Shown piece by piece: positions 16,470 to 24,951 of a DNA stretch of 53,371 nucleotides. Under the pieces are notes generated by a model. That model had not been told where the DNA came from. It made no database searches and saw only the letters and a list, made by a program, of their open reading frames with translations. This stretch comes from SZUA-230 sp964581095 (GTDB lineage Bacteria > Bacteroidota > Bacteroidia > Cytophagales > Cyclobacteriaceae), in contig CAZONK010000002.1 in the NCBI GenBank assembly GCA_964581095.1, positions 1-53,371 of the forward strand, read 5' to 3'. Numbering within the stretch: position 1 is the first letter of the stretch; the number at the start of each line of letters is the position of its first letter. The translations under genes and the position numbers were made by a program.

Positions 16470-17051
16470 TTATCTTTCCACTTCATCATTTGAAGATTGC
16501 AACAGCATTTGCAAATCATTATACCAGTCAATTCCATATTTTCTAATGAGCGCATCTTTAAGAAATACATATACAGGTACTTTTAACTCCTTACCCAGGG
16601 TACAGGCATCGCTACAAACAGGCCAGCGATCATAATTAAGTGCATCATATTCCTCATACTCAGTAATTCGAATAGGATATAAATGACACGAAATTGGTTT
16701 TTGAAAATGAACTTTCCCTTCCTGCCAGGCTTTTTCAATACCGCATTTTAAAATATGATTATCTTCATATATTGCATAAGCACATTCTTTCCCATCAATT
16801 GTTGGTGTGCTGTATTCCCCATCGGAGTCATAAATATATTTTCCCTGCACTTCTATTGCATCCTTGCCCGCTTCTGATAAATAAGGACTAACATACTCAT
16901 AAATTGAATCAAGAATTTCCAACTCCTGTTCATTTACCGGTGCCCCAAGATCTCCTTCTACACAACATGCACCTTTACATTTAGCAAGATCACACACAAA
17001 AGATTCCTCTTTTATGTCATCAGAAATGACAGTTTTCCCATTTACAATCAT
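16470..17051 (-). CDS. DUF3109 family cysteine-rich protein
   Basis: 193 residues. About nine cysteines are arranged in clusters: C20, C25, C29 and C30 in CDLAKCKGACC, then ECAYA, LKCGIEK, ISCHLYPIRI and PVCSDACTLGK. The spacing fits the DUF3109 family, related to the YkgJ-type zinc/iron-chelating proteins, and suggests a metal or Fe-S site. No membrane segment is seen. The function is unknown. It starts 23 bases after the TcmP gene, in the same direction, so the two are probably co-transcribed. It is convergent with accC. Confidence 0.85.
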   Translation of the reverse strand: MIVNGKTVISDDIKEESFVCDLAKCKGACCVEGDLGAPVNEQELEILDSIYEYVSPYLSEAGKDAIEVQGKYIYDSDGEYSTPTIDGKECAYAIYEDNHILKCGIEKAWQEGKVHFQKPISCHLYPIRITEYEEYDALNYDRWPVCSDACTLGKELKVPVYVFLKDALIRKYGIDWYNDLQMLLQSSNDEVER

Positions 17052-17074
17052 AGTGTAAAATTAATAATTATAGA

Positions 17075-17926
17075 TTATTCGAATAAGCTAACCTGGGGAG
17101 TGATACTTTTAACAACCTCTGAATGAATTTTCCTTGTATTTGTTGTATGCGAATAATAACCTGAAAAGAAAATATCAATATCAAACTCTGAATTCTCAAT
17201 CTTATGAAAAGATCCCTGTGAAATATATCCCAGGCTCCTGAGATTTTGATGGTAAATCTTAACAATGTTTCTAAAAAATGATTCGTTACTGGTTACATTG
17301 ACCCTTTTTTCATAAACACTCCATGGAACACCAAGAAAAGAATTAATCTGTTCCCTTTCTATATCCAAACTTGATTCAAATTGACTTTTAGAGGTCCACG
17401 ATAGTCCAAAAAGAAGTAAAAAATTTACTCCCAACTCAGACAACAACTTTATTGTTTCAAATTCAATATCCATTGATAGCATGTCAACTAGGCAAAGTGT
17501 GGAAACGTTATAGTTTCTTGACGACTCAGGAATATAATATGAAAGTTTTTCAACGAGGCTGTTCGGTTCATCATTGAACAATGCTACATTTTCATCTTTG
17601 CAGTATTTGTTTGTTCTTATTTTTAAAGCATCATACAGTTGTTTGTCCTTTTCACAGAAAATATATTTCGAAAATGCACCTTTGTTTTCAAGGGATAATG
17701 CAGGAGACCCGGATAATATTTCATTTTCTTTAAGTTTTTTGATACCGCTTCCTGAAAATAGGTCAACGAAGACAAGGTAGTTGAATTTCCTTTTCATGGT
17801 GCCCGTATATACCTTAATAAAATGCCTTATTAATTGATTTTTCTTTTTTGTTTGTGAATTCGCGGCTTCAATTGAAAATCCATCCTCTACAAGAGGAATA
17901 ACAGGATTGAATTTTTCAAATATCAT
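17075..17926 (-). CDS. tcmP: Three-Cys-motif partner protein TcmP-like
   Basis: 283 residues. The N-terminal half shows the TcmP signature: a Lys-rich helix (KKKNQLIRHFIKVY), FNYLVFVDLFSGSG (49-61), which resembles the SAM-binding loop of methyltransferases, and GSPALSLE (73-80). Later ALFNDEPNS and CLVDMLSM fit further strands of a Rossmann fold. TcmP proteins are usually encoded beside a three-Cys-motif protein (phage Gp37/Gp68 family); none is visible. Instead it is followed by the cysteine-rich DUF3109 gene. The surrounding DNA, including the 260 bases upstream, is very AT-rich. It may have been acquired horizontally. Molecular function unknown. Confidence 0.75.
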   Translation of the reverse strand: MIFEKFNPVIPLVEDGFSIEAANSQTKKKNQLIRHFIKVYTGTMKRKFNYLVFVDLFSGSGIKKLKENEILSGSPALSLENKGAFSKYIFCEKDKQLYDALKIRTNKYCKDENVALFNDEPNSLVEKLSYYIPESSRNYNVSTLCLVDMLSMDIEFETIKLLSELGVNFLLLFGLSWTSKSQFESSLDIEREQINSFLGVPWSVYEKRVNVTSNESFFRNIVKIYHQNLRSLGYISQGSFHKIENSEFDIDIFFSGYYSHTTNTRKIHSEVVKSITPQVSLFE

Positions 17927-17945
17927 TTACTCATGAAGGGTTTGA

Positions 17946-17953
17946 CAAAAATA
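17946..17953 (-). promoter_or_regulatory. Possible -7 promoter element for tcmP
   Basis: On the minus strand TATTTTTG matches TAnnTTTG, 20 bases before the ATG of tcmP. The -33 element is weak. The element overlaps the near arm of a 10-base inverted repeat (AAAATAGCAA 17948-17957, TTGCTATTTT 17992-18001). Confidence 0.35.
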
Positions 17954-18189
17954 GCAATAAATACCGTTTTTAAAACATATAGCTGTGTTTTTTGCTATTT
18001 TCAAAATGTATATTTTTATAACTATTTCAAGGAATATCCCAGCATTAGCAACCTAATAATTAGTTAGTTAAATAAAATTTAATAAAGTAATACTTTAAGG
18101 AATACAATTGTTAAATCATAAAAAATGTAATAGCGCCAAGGGTAAAAGACACAATTTAAATCTTTAAATTGCAGCCTTATTTTAGTAAA

Positions 18190-20442
18190 ATGGAATACCT
18201 TGAAACCCTAAATGATCCTCAAAAAGAAGGTGTGGTTAACACCGATGGCCCAACTATGGTAATAGCGGGTGCAGGGTCCGGTAAAACAAGGGTTCTCACC
18301 TACCGAATAGCATACCTCATCCATAAAAAGGCAGTTGACCCCTTTAATATCCTCGCATTAACATTTACTAATAAAGCGGCAATCGAAATGAGGAACAGGA
18401 TCGAATCTGTTGTAGGTACAGATGCCCGTAACCTATGGATGGGTACCTTTCATTCTGTATTTGCAAGAATACTACGATCAGAAGCTCCGCATATCGGTTT
18501 CACATCGAATTTCACAATTTATGATACTGATGATTCCAAATCCTTAATCAGGACGATTGTAAAAGAGCAGGGCCTGGATGATAAAGTGTATAAAGCCAAA
18601 GTAGTATTAAACCGTATTTCAGGAGCTAAAAACAGGATGGTTTCTTACCAGGAGTACAATACTAATCCTATTTATAAAGCTGATGATGAGTCCTACATGA
18701 AGCCTGAAATGGGTAAGCTTTATCAGCTCTATGTCGAGCGTTGTCATCGTGCCAATGCAATGGATTTTGATGATTTGCTGTTTCATACCAATGTCCTTTT
18801 TAAAGATCACCCGTCGGTTTTAAATAAATACCAGCATCGGTTCAATTATGTAATGGTCGATGAGTTTCAGGATACAAACCTTGCCCAATACTTTATTACC
18901 CGTAAACTCTCAGCAGTTCATCAAAATATATGCGTGGTTGGCGATGATGCACAGAGCATCTATGCATTTCGTGGCGCTGATATCAAAAATATATTAAATT
19001 TTGAAAGGGACTACCCTGATCTCAGCGTTATCAAACTCGAACAAAACTATAGGTCAACAAAGAATATTGTAAACGCAGCAAATTCTGTAATTTCAAATAA
19101 CAGGGCTCAGCTTCACAAGGACATATGGACGTCAAACGATGATGGTGAGCTTATAAACCTGATTAAAGCATCCTCAGACCATGAAGAAGGCAGGCTGGTT
19201 GCATCCTCCATTTTTGAGGAAAAAATGCAAAAACATTTGCCAAATAGTGATTTTGCGATACTGTACAGGACCAATAGCCAGTCAAGGGCTATGGAAGAAG
19301 CACTCCGCCGTGTGAATATAAAATATAAAATCGTGGGTGGGTTATCATTTTATCAGCGTCGTGAAATAAAAGATCTCCTCGCCTATCTGCGACTAACTAT
19401 CAATCATAATGATGAAGAATCGTTCAAACGTATTGTAAATCTTCCAAAACGAGGTGTAGGACCCGGTACAATAAATAAAATTTTAGTTGGCGCTGAAGAT
19501 CATAGCATTTCACTGTGGGAGGTTCTTGAAAATATAACTCAGTTTGTCCAGGGTAAAGTTGCCGTTACGTTACAAAACTTTGTTATAATGATTAAAAGGT
19601 TCGAACTGGAGCTTAAAAGAAAAGATGCCTTTGAAGCGGCTACGATCATTGCGAAAGAATCAGGAATATTAAAAGAATTGTATGACGATAAAACCATCGA
19701 AGGCCTTAATCGTTATGAAAATGTTCAGGAATTACTTAATGCCGTAAAAGAATTTGTAGATAATCCCGAAAACGATAAAACAGGTCTTGGCGAATTCCTG
19801 CAGGAGATTGCCTTACTAACCGGCGTGGACCAGGACAATGATGATGACAATGACAAAGTTACCCTGATGACCATACATATGGCAAAAGGTCTTGAGTTTA
19901 AAAATGTGTACATTGTTGGGCTCGAAGAAGACCTTTTTCCTTCGCAAATGATGCTGGGGAGCAGGGACGATCTTGAAGAAGAACGCCGGTTGTTTTATGT
20001 AGCTATCACACGGGCAAAAGAAAAGCTTGCAATGTCATACGCCCTCACCCGCTACCGCTATGGACGGTTAAAAAATTGTGAACCCAGCCGATTCATTGAA
20101 GAAGTTGATCCTCAATTCATCCATGTTGATAAAAAATTCAGCTTCAAAGAACCTGTTTTGCCCGGGCAGAATTCTTTTGCTCGCACCTTCAGGAAAAAAA
20201 CACCGGCACAAAATTTACGCAAGGTTAAAACTGTAACCAATCATACTCCATCCATTGATTTTGTCCCTAGCGATACTTCCGGCCTGGGTGTGGGGATGAA
20301 AGTCGAGCATCCAAAATTTGGTTATGGGAATGTGGTAGAAATGGACGAGAACGGCGCCGGGCGAAAAGCAAAAGTGAAATTCGATAACTTTGGTGAGAAG
20401 ACTTTATTACTTAGCTTTGCAAAGTTAAAGATTCATGAATAA
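18190..20442 (+). CDS. UvrD/PcrA-type superfamily 1 DNA helicase
   Basis: 750 residues from the ATG at 18190; a TTG seven codons earlier is a weaker start. Motifs run in order: LNDPQKEGV (Q motif), AGAGSGKTR (Walker A), TFTNKAA (Ia), VDEFQDTN (II), GDDAQSIYAFRGAD (III), EQNYRST (IV), TIHMAKGLEF (V) and VAITRAKE (VI). The C-terminal 60 residues form the Tudor-like domain (MKVEHPKFGYGNVV...) that binds RNA polymerase in PcrA/UvrD. It is a 3'-5' helicase for nucleotide excision repair and removal of RecA filaments. It heads an operon with DUF4290 and murA. Confidence 0.95.
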   Translation: MEYLETLNDPQKEGVVNTDGPTMVIAGAGSGKTRVLTYRIAYLIHKKAVDPFNILALTFTNKAAIEMRNRIESVVGTDARNLWMGTFHSVFARILRSEAPHIGFTSNFTIYDTDDSKSLIRTIVKEQGLDDKVYKAKVVLNRISGAKNRMVSYQEYNTNPIYKADDESYMKPEMGKLYQLYVERCHRANAMDFDDLLFHTNVLFKDHPSVLNKYQHRFNYVMVDEFQDTNLAQYFITRKLSAVHQNICVVGDDAQSIYAFRGADIKNILNFERDYPDLSVIKLEQNYRSTKNIVNAANSVISNNRAQLHKDIWTSNDDGELINLIKASSDHEEGRLVASSIFEEKMQKHLPNSDFAILYRTNSQSRAMEEALRRVNIKYKIVGGLSFYQRREIKDLLAYLRLTINHNDEESFKRIVNLPKRGVGPGTINKILVGAEDHSISLWEVLENITQFVQGKVAVTLQNFVIMIKRFELELKRKDAFEAATIIAKESGILKELYDDKTIEGLNRYENVQELLNAVKEFVDNPENDKTGLGEFLQEIALLTGVDQDNDDDNDKVTLMTIHMAKGLEFKNVYIVGLEEDLFPSQMMLGSRDDLEEERRLFYVAITRAKEKLAMSYALTRYRYGRLKNCEPSRFIEEVDPQFIHVDKKFSFKEPVLPGQNSFARTFRKKTPAQNLRKVKTVTNHTPSIDFVPSDTSGLGVGMKVEHPKFGYGNVVEMDENGAGRKAKVKFDNFGEKTLLLSFAKLKIHE

Positions 20443-20464
20443 ACATTTTTAAAATCCTTACTAC

Positions 20465-21121
20465 ATGACACAGGACTATAATACACAAAGAGATCCTCTT
20501 AATCATAAACAATACGGTCGCAATATCAAAAAACTTGCTGCTTATGTCAAAACAATAGAAGACAAAGAGGACCGGACCAAGTATGCTTACACGCTCGTAA
20601 AGCTCATGCGACAAATTGTTCCCGGAAGTATTTCGGCTGAGGATACCACCCAAAAATACTGGGACGACCTTCAAATTGTATCAGGATTCGATATTGATGT
20701 TGATGCCCCCTATCCTATTCCTGATAAAATTTCATTAGAGAAAAAACCGGAACATCTCAATTATCGTGACTACAGGGTTAAGTTCAAACACTACGGTCAT
20801 AATGTTGAATTACTGGTTGAGGAAGCATTGAAAATTGAAGATCCTGAGAAACGTGAAGAAGCCATCATTTACATTGGTAAGCTCATGAAATCTTTTCACG
20901 CCAGCTGGAGCAAAGAAATGGTTGATGATCATGTAATCATGAAAAATATTGATAAACTTTCAGGTGGGAAATTAACACTTGATGCTAAAATATTCGAGAA
21001 TACAACCAACCTGTTTGAAATCCTCTATCGGGACAAACCTAAAAGTCGAAATACCAATCCACGCAGATCAAACCGCAACCAGGGCAAAAACGGAAAAAAC
21101 CGTGGTAGAAGAAGGAATTAA
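20465..21121 (+). CDS. DUF4290 family protein
   Basis: 218 residues, a family essentially limited to Bacteroidota. The body is mostly helical with recurring blocks such as LNHKQYGRNIKKL and LNYRDYRVKFKHYGHNVE (a likely internal duplication), and it ends in a basic, Asn/Arg/Gly-rich tail (about 195-218) that could bind nucleic acid. No enzyme motif, signal peptide or membrane segment is seen. It lies 22 bases after the helicase gene and its stop abuts the murA start without a gap, so the three are one operon. Function unknown. Confidence 0.85.
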   Translation: MTQDYNTQRDPLNHKQYGRNIKKLAAYVKTIEDKEDRTKYAYTLVKLMRQIVPGSISAEDTTQKYWDDLQIVSGFDIDVDAPYPIPDKISLEKKPEHLNYRDYRVKFKHYGHNVELLVEEALKIEDPEKREEAIIYIGKLMKSFHASWSKEMVDDHVIMKNIDKLSGGKLTLDAKIFENTTNLFEILYRDKPKSRNTNPRRSNRNQGKNGKNRGRRRN

Positions 21122-22429
21122 ATGGCCTCGTTTAAAGTAACCGGAGGAAATACCCTGAATGGGGAAATAACTCCCCAGGGTGCGAAAAATGAAGCATTAC
21201 AAGTGCTTTGTACGTGTTTGCTCACCCCTGAAAAAGTTACTATTAACAATATTCCGGACATCAGGGATGTAATAAAACTCATTGATCTGCTCAAATCCCT
21301 TGGGGTAGATATAAAAAACCCTTCCACAGGTACCTATACCTTCAAGGCAGAACGTATTGACCTTGACTATTTAAAATCCACTGAGTTTGCAAGCAAAGCA
21401 GCTTCACTTAGAGGTTCAATCATGATCCTTGGTCCATTACTTGCACGGTATGGTAAGGGAAACATTCCAAAACCAGGAGGGGATAAGATTGGAAGACGTC
21501 GATTAGATACTCATTTTATTGGATTTGAAAACCTGGGAGCACGTTTTTCTTTTGATCAAAAATCAGGAACCTACCAGATAGATGCCTCTGAGCTGAAAGG
21601 AACTTATATGCTACTGGATGAGGCTTCTGTTACAGGTACTGCAAATATTGTAATGGCTGCAGTATTGGCCAGTGGCACCACCACCATTTACAACGCTGCC
21701 TGCGAACCTTATCTGCAGCAACTTTGTAGAATGCTGGAATCAATGGGGGCAAAAATCAACGGGATAGGTTCCAATTTATTGACCGTGGAAGGTGTAGATA
21801 GCTTACAAGGTACATCACATCAAATATTACCCGATATGATTGAAGTCGGAAGTTTCATTGGCCTTGCAGCAATGACCCAATCCGAGATCAGGATAAAAAA
21901 TGCAGGAATTGAGCATCTGGGATTAATACCTATGATTTTTCAACGAATGGGTATAAAGCTAGAGTTTAATGGTGATGACATAATCGTACCTTCTCAGGAC
22001 CATTATGAGATTGAAACATTTATTGATGGGGCAATTATGACAATTTCGGATGCCCCCTGGCCGGGATTTACTCCGGACCTTTTGAGTGTTGTGCTAGTAA
22101 CTGCCACCCAGGCGAAAGGAACTGTGCTTATTCATCAGAAGATGTTTGAAAGCCGCTTGTTTTTCGTGGATAAATTGATTGATATGGGGGCTCAGATAAT
22201 ATTATGCGACCCTCACCGTGCCACTGTCATCGGTTTGGATAAAAAGCAGATGCTTCGTGGAATTCAAATGACTTCCCCCGATATTCGGGCGGGGATATCT
22301 CTATTGATCGCAGCATTATCTGCGGAAGGAGATAGTATTATCTATAATTCGGAACAAATTGATCGTGGTTATCAAAATATTGATAGCCGATTGAATGCAC
22401 TGGGTGCCAATATTGTGCGAAGTGGGTAA
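21122..22429 (+). CDS. murA: UDP-N-acetylglucosamine 1-carboxyvinyltransferase MurA (Cys-to-Asp active site)
   Basis: 435 residues. MurA transfers enolpyruvate from PEP to UDP-GlcNAc, the first committed step of peptidoglycan synthesis. The substrate-binding GAKNEAL (K22, N23) is present, and the mobile active-site loop reads KPGGDKIGRRRLDTH: Asp121 stands where most MurA enzymes have the catalytic Cys of PGGCAIG. A Cys-to-Asp form is active and insensitive to fosfomycin in mycobacteria and chlamydiae, so the same is expected here. The C-terminal half contains WPGFTPDLLSV with the general base Asp. It begins directly at the stop of DUF4290. Confidence 0.95.
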   Translation: MASFKVTGGNTLNGEITPQGAKNEALQVLCTCLLTPEKVTINNIPDIRDVIKLIDLLKSLGVDIKNPSTGTYTFKAERIDLDYLKSTEFASKAASLRGSIMILGPLLARYGKGNIPKPGGDKIGRRRLDTHFIGFENLGARFSFDQKSGTYQIDASELKGTYMLLDEASVTGTANIVMAAVLASGTTTIYNAACEPYLQQLCRMLESMGAKINGIGSNLLTVEGVDSLQGTSHQILPDMIEVGSFIGLAAMTQSEIRIKNAGIEHLGLIPMIFQRMGIKLEFNGDDIIVPSQDHYEIETFIDGAIMTISDAPWPGFTPDLLSVVLVTATQAKGTVLIHQKMFESRLFFVDKLIDMGAQIILCDPHRATVIGLDKKQMLRGIQMTSPDIRAGISLLIAALSAEGDSIIYNSEQIDRGYQNIDSRLNALGANIVRSG

Positions 22430-22769
22430 GAGGTCAGTTTTTGAATTATCGAACTTGTTTTTCAATTTCGTTAATAAGTTGTTTCGCAGGATCTATTAAT
22501 CCAATCACATCTTCCTTAGTAAAATCAAACCTGATTTTTTATCATACTTATTATGTCCTTACCAAATTTCATATTCCAAATTTACTTATTTTTCTTTAGT
22601 GCTATATTTAGAAATTAGAATGGAATGAAGAGGAAAATATTGTTATGGAATGAATAATATCAAATAATGGCTTGAAAGAAGGTCAACTATTTCAAAAAAG
22701 TGCTACTTCACGTAGATTATCTGATAAACAGGAATGCTTCAGAAAAGATTGTTGAAAAGTATCCGGGGT
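22430..22769. other. 340-base gap between murA and dnaN with decayed coding sequence
   Basis: No intact gene. On the minus strand 22572-22446 reads as a 41-codon frame broken by one extra base; its second part (FTKEDVIGLIDPAKQ...) has the look of a real protein end followed by TAA. On the plus strand about 22620-22740 has short protein-like runs (GLKEGQLFQKSA) interrupted by stops. I could not identify either. No convincing terminator for the convergent murA and dnaN was seen. Confidence 0.4.
22446..22572 (-). pseudogene. Frameshifted fragment of an unidentified small gene
   Basis: The frame opens at ATG 22572 (MKFGKDIISM) and reaches a stop after 15 codons; shifting by one base near 22525 restores a run of 26 codons that ends at TAA 22446-22448 (DFTKEDVIGLIDPAKQLINE...). 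The length and amphipathic helix pattern suggest a genuine C-terminus. The family is not recognised. Confidence 0.3.
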
Positions 22770-23894
22770 CTAAACGTAATTATTCAACATTACCGGCATC
22801 ACCAACATTAGCAAATCCTCATCATCATCCTTATCTTTAGGAATGATTAAGCCGGCCCGGTTAGGTGCCGAAAGCTGCATTTCAATTTCATCTGATTCCA
22901 GGTGGCTGAGCATTTCTATGAGAAACCTGGCATTAAATCCGATTTCAATATCATCGCCATCATGTTCACACGACAACCGCTCATTAGCTTCATTCGAAAA
23001 GTCAAGATCTTCAGCTGATACCTGCAATTCGCTACCTGTAATTTTCAGCCTGACCTGGTGAGTTGTTTTATTAGCATAAATAGCAATCCTACGCAAAGAG
23101 GATAAAAGCTCTCCACGATTGATTGACATTTTAATATTATTGTCGACTGGAATTACATTTTCGTAATCTGGGTATCTTTCATCAATCAACCGACAAATCA
23201 ATCGGATATTATCAAACCTGAAAAACGCATTGGCTATATTGAATTCCACAGATACATTTGTGTCTTCTGCGGGCAATGTTGATTTCAGTAAATTCAGGGC
23301 TTTGCGTGGAATAATAATTGAACTACCATTGTCAGAAGCAACATCAACCCTTCGGTAGCGGATCAGCCGGTGACTATCGGTAGCCACAAATGTTGTATTC
23401 GTTTCATTTAAATTAACATATACACCCGTCATTGCCGGACGCAATTCATCATTACTTGTAGCGAAGATTGTATTGTTAATGGCAGTACCTAATACATGGC
23501 TTGAAATTTCAACTGAGAAATCATCTGACACGGAAGGCACTTTCGGGAAATCTGTTGCGTTCTCACCTGCCAGCTTGTATCGTCCATTATCTGAAGAAAT
23601 CTCAATACTGTATGTTTCTTCATCAATAGAAAAAGTAACAGGTTGTTCCGGGAGGTTTTTGAGTGTGTCCAAAAGAATTTTTGCGGGCAAAGCTATATTT
23701 CCAGATTCTTTTGATTCCACCGGTATTTCAGTGATCATGGAAGTTTGAAGATCAGAAGCGGTCACAGTTAATATGCCGTCATTTATTTCGAATAGAAAAT
23801 TCTCCAGGATTGGAACAACCGGGTTGGTTGTAATTACACCATTGATGGAGGAAATCTCCTTTAAAAGAGCGCTGGAGTTAACAATAAACTTCAT
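22770..23894 (-). CDS. dnaN: DNA polymerase III beta sliding clamp
   Basis: 374 residues, three repeats of the clamp fold. The N-terminus MKFIVNSSALLKEI, the middle DSHRLIRYRR segment and the C-terminal LLMLVMPVMLN (the conserved PMR/PVML ending) are typical. It tethers polymerase III to DNA as a dimer ring. The gene is not next to dnaA or recF here, so this is not a dnaA-dnaN origin arrangement. It is convergent with murA across a degraded gap, and a TTTG/TATTTTTG promoter lies 50-77 bases upstream. Confidence 0.96.
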   Translation of the reverse strand: MKFIVNSSALLKEISSINGVITTNPVVPILENFLFEINDGILTVTASDLQTSMITEIPVESKESGNIALPAKILLDTLKNLPEQPVTFSIDEETYSIEISSDNGRYKLAGENATDFPKVPSVSDDFSVEISSHVLGTAINNTIFATSNDELRPAMTGVYVNLNETNTTFVATDSHRLIRYRRVDVASDNGSSIIIPRKALNLLKSTLPAEDTNVSVEFNIANAFFRFDNIRLICRLIDERYPDYENVIPVDNNIKMSINRGELLSSLRRIAIYANKTTHQVRLKITGSELQVSAEDLDFSNEANERLSCEHDGDDIEIGFNARFLIEMLSHLESDEIEMQLSAPNRAGLIIPKDKDDDEDLLMLVMPVMLNNYV

Positions 23895-23942
23895 GTAGAA
23901 ATGGTCTTAATTTAATTGATTGAAACTTGATTCAATATTGCT

Positions 23943-23971
23943 CAAAAATATAAATAAATTCAACAAACAAA
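23943..23971 (-). promoter_or_regulatory. Probable promoter for dnaN
   Basis: On the minus strand TTTG (23971-23968) is followed after 17 bases by TATTTTTG (23950-23943). The elements match the Bacteroidota consensus, although the spacer is slightly short. Transcription would begin about 40-45 bases before the dnaN start. Confidence 0.45.
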
Positions 23972-24009
23972 ATCATAGAGGCTTATGTTTATACCTTTCA
24001 ACTATCCTA

Positions 24010-24951
24010 TTATTCCTTTGGGAGAAAATACGCCTTTGTTTTCTGCAAGTCATCGATATTCCTGCGATGGAATAATGCTTCCTGTGAGGTATTTAAAACC
24101 CCCAGGTAAAAATTGGTGTTGCCCGGGATTCGATATATGTCCAAGTTATAGTTATCGTTTGCGATTTGCTCTATTTTAATCTGTACAAAACGGTTTTCCT
24201 CTATTGCAAATTGAGAATATTTACTACCTGGCTCCAGGAATGTGTTTGCCTGTAATTCTGCAATGTTTTGAAGATAATTCATTACCGAAGCAGTATCCAT
24301 AGGCTCCACACCAACAATGGAAATAAAATTATCCAGGTATTCAAATTCAAGAACTGCACCTGTATTTTCGTAAAATTCGAGGCGCATTGTTTTCAATCGC
24401 GACCAGTCAACGGGCCATATGTACCGGTCGCGCCAATCATTTTCCGGTACATGATAGATTCCGGCAATGTATGATAAATAGCCAGGAATCTGCATAATGT
24501 ATACTTCTTCCTCACCTTCCATCATAAAATAGGTTACAAATTGATCCTCATCTCCACCAACATAGTAAACCCTGATAATTTCCCCATTGTTTAAAATGGT
24601 AACTTTTAACCCGTTTGCATGGAGTGAGGTAGCGATACTATCTTTTTGCGCAGATGGAACAGGCCTTCTTATCTCTACTTGCGACAACACAGCAAAAAAT
24701 ACATCCCGCATTCCATTATCAATTATAAACCTTGAGTTAATCTCCCACTGCCCGCCAACATATTCAAGTTTATTGTCAATTCCATTTCCGGAAATATATA
24801 CGCTCGTAATCACTGTATTCTGGTCGAGGGTAAATTTCTTCTTTTCAAATTCATCATTTGGTTCCAAATCAATAAAATACACCAGCAATGTCAGGCATAC
24901 TAAAACCGACAATACAATAATGAGTTTTATATTTTTTTTGCGTTGATTCAA
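24010..24951 (-). CDS. DUF4340 domain-containing membrane-anchored protein
   Basis: 313 residues. One N-terminal membrane helix (about 9-25, LIIVLSVLVCLTLLVYFI) precedes a periplasmic mixed alpha/beta region with features of DUF4340 (VYISGNGIDNKLEYVGGQWEI; VYIMQIPGYLSY; WRDRYIWPVDWSRLKTMRLEF). DUF4340 proteins occur beside ABC transporters of the GldFG type, and here the start overlaps the end of gldG by 4 bp, so it belongs to that operon. It is probably an accessory subunit facing the periplasm. No enzymatic motif is visible. Confidence 0.85.
   Translation of the reverse strand: MNQRKKNIKLIIVLSVLVCLTLLVYFIDLEPNDEFEKKKFTLDQNTVITSVYISGNGIDNKLEYVGGQWEINSRFIIDNGMRDVFFAVLSQVEIRRPVPSAQKDSIATSLHANGLKVTILNNGEIIRVYYVGGDEDQFVTYFMMEGEEEVYIMQIPGYLSYIAGIYHVPENDWRDRYIWPVDWSRLKTMRLEFYENTGAVLEFEYLDNFISIVGVEPMDTASVMNYLQNIAELQANTFLEPGSKYSQFAIEENRFVQIKIEQIANDNYNLDIYRIPGNTNFYLGVLNTSQEALFHRRNIDDLQKTKAYFLPKE

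Noticed and set aside
17075..17926. TcmP-like gene as a restriction-modification methyltransferase
   Set aside because: No catalytic (D/N/S)PP(Y/F) motif of DNA methyltransferases and no restriction endonuclease gene nearby.
18084..18099. Imperfect palindrome TAAAGTAATACTTTA upstream of the helicase gene
   Set aside because: Seven-base AT-rich arms in AT-rich DNA; no promoter element or second copy supports a regulatory role.
22770..24000. Replication origin near dnaN
   Set aside because: No dnaA gene, no cluster of DnaA-box-like sequences and no AT-rich unwinding element of suitable form were seen; dnaN alone does not mark an origin.
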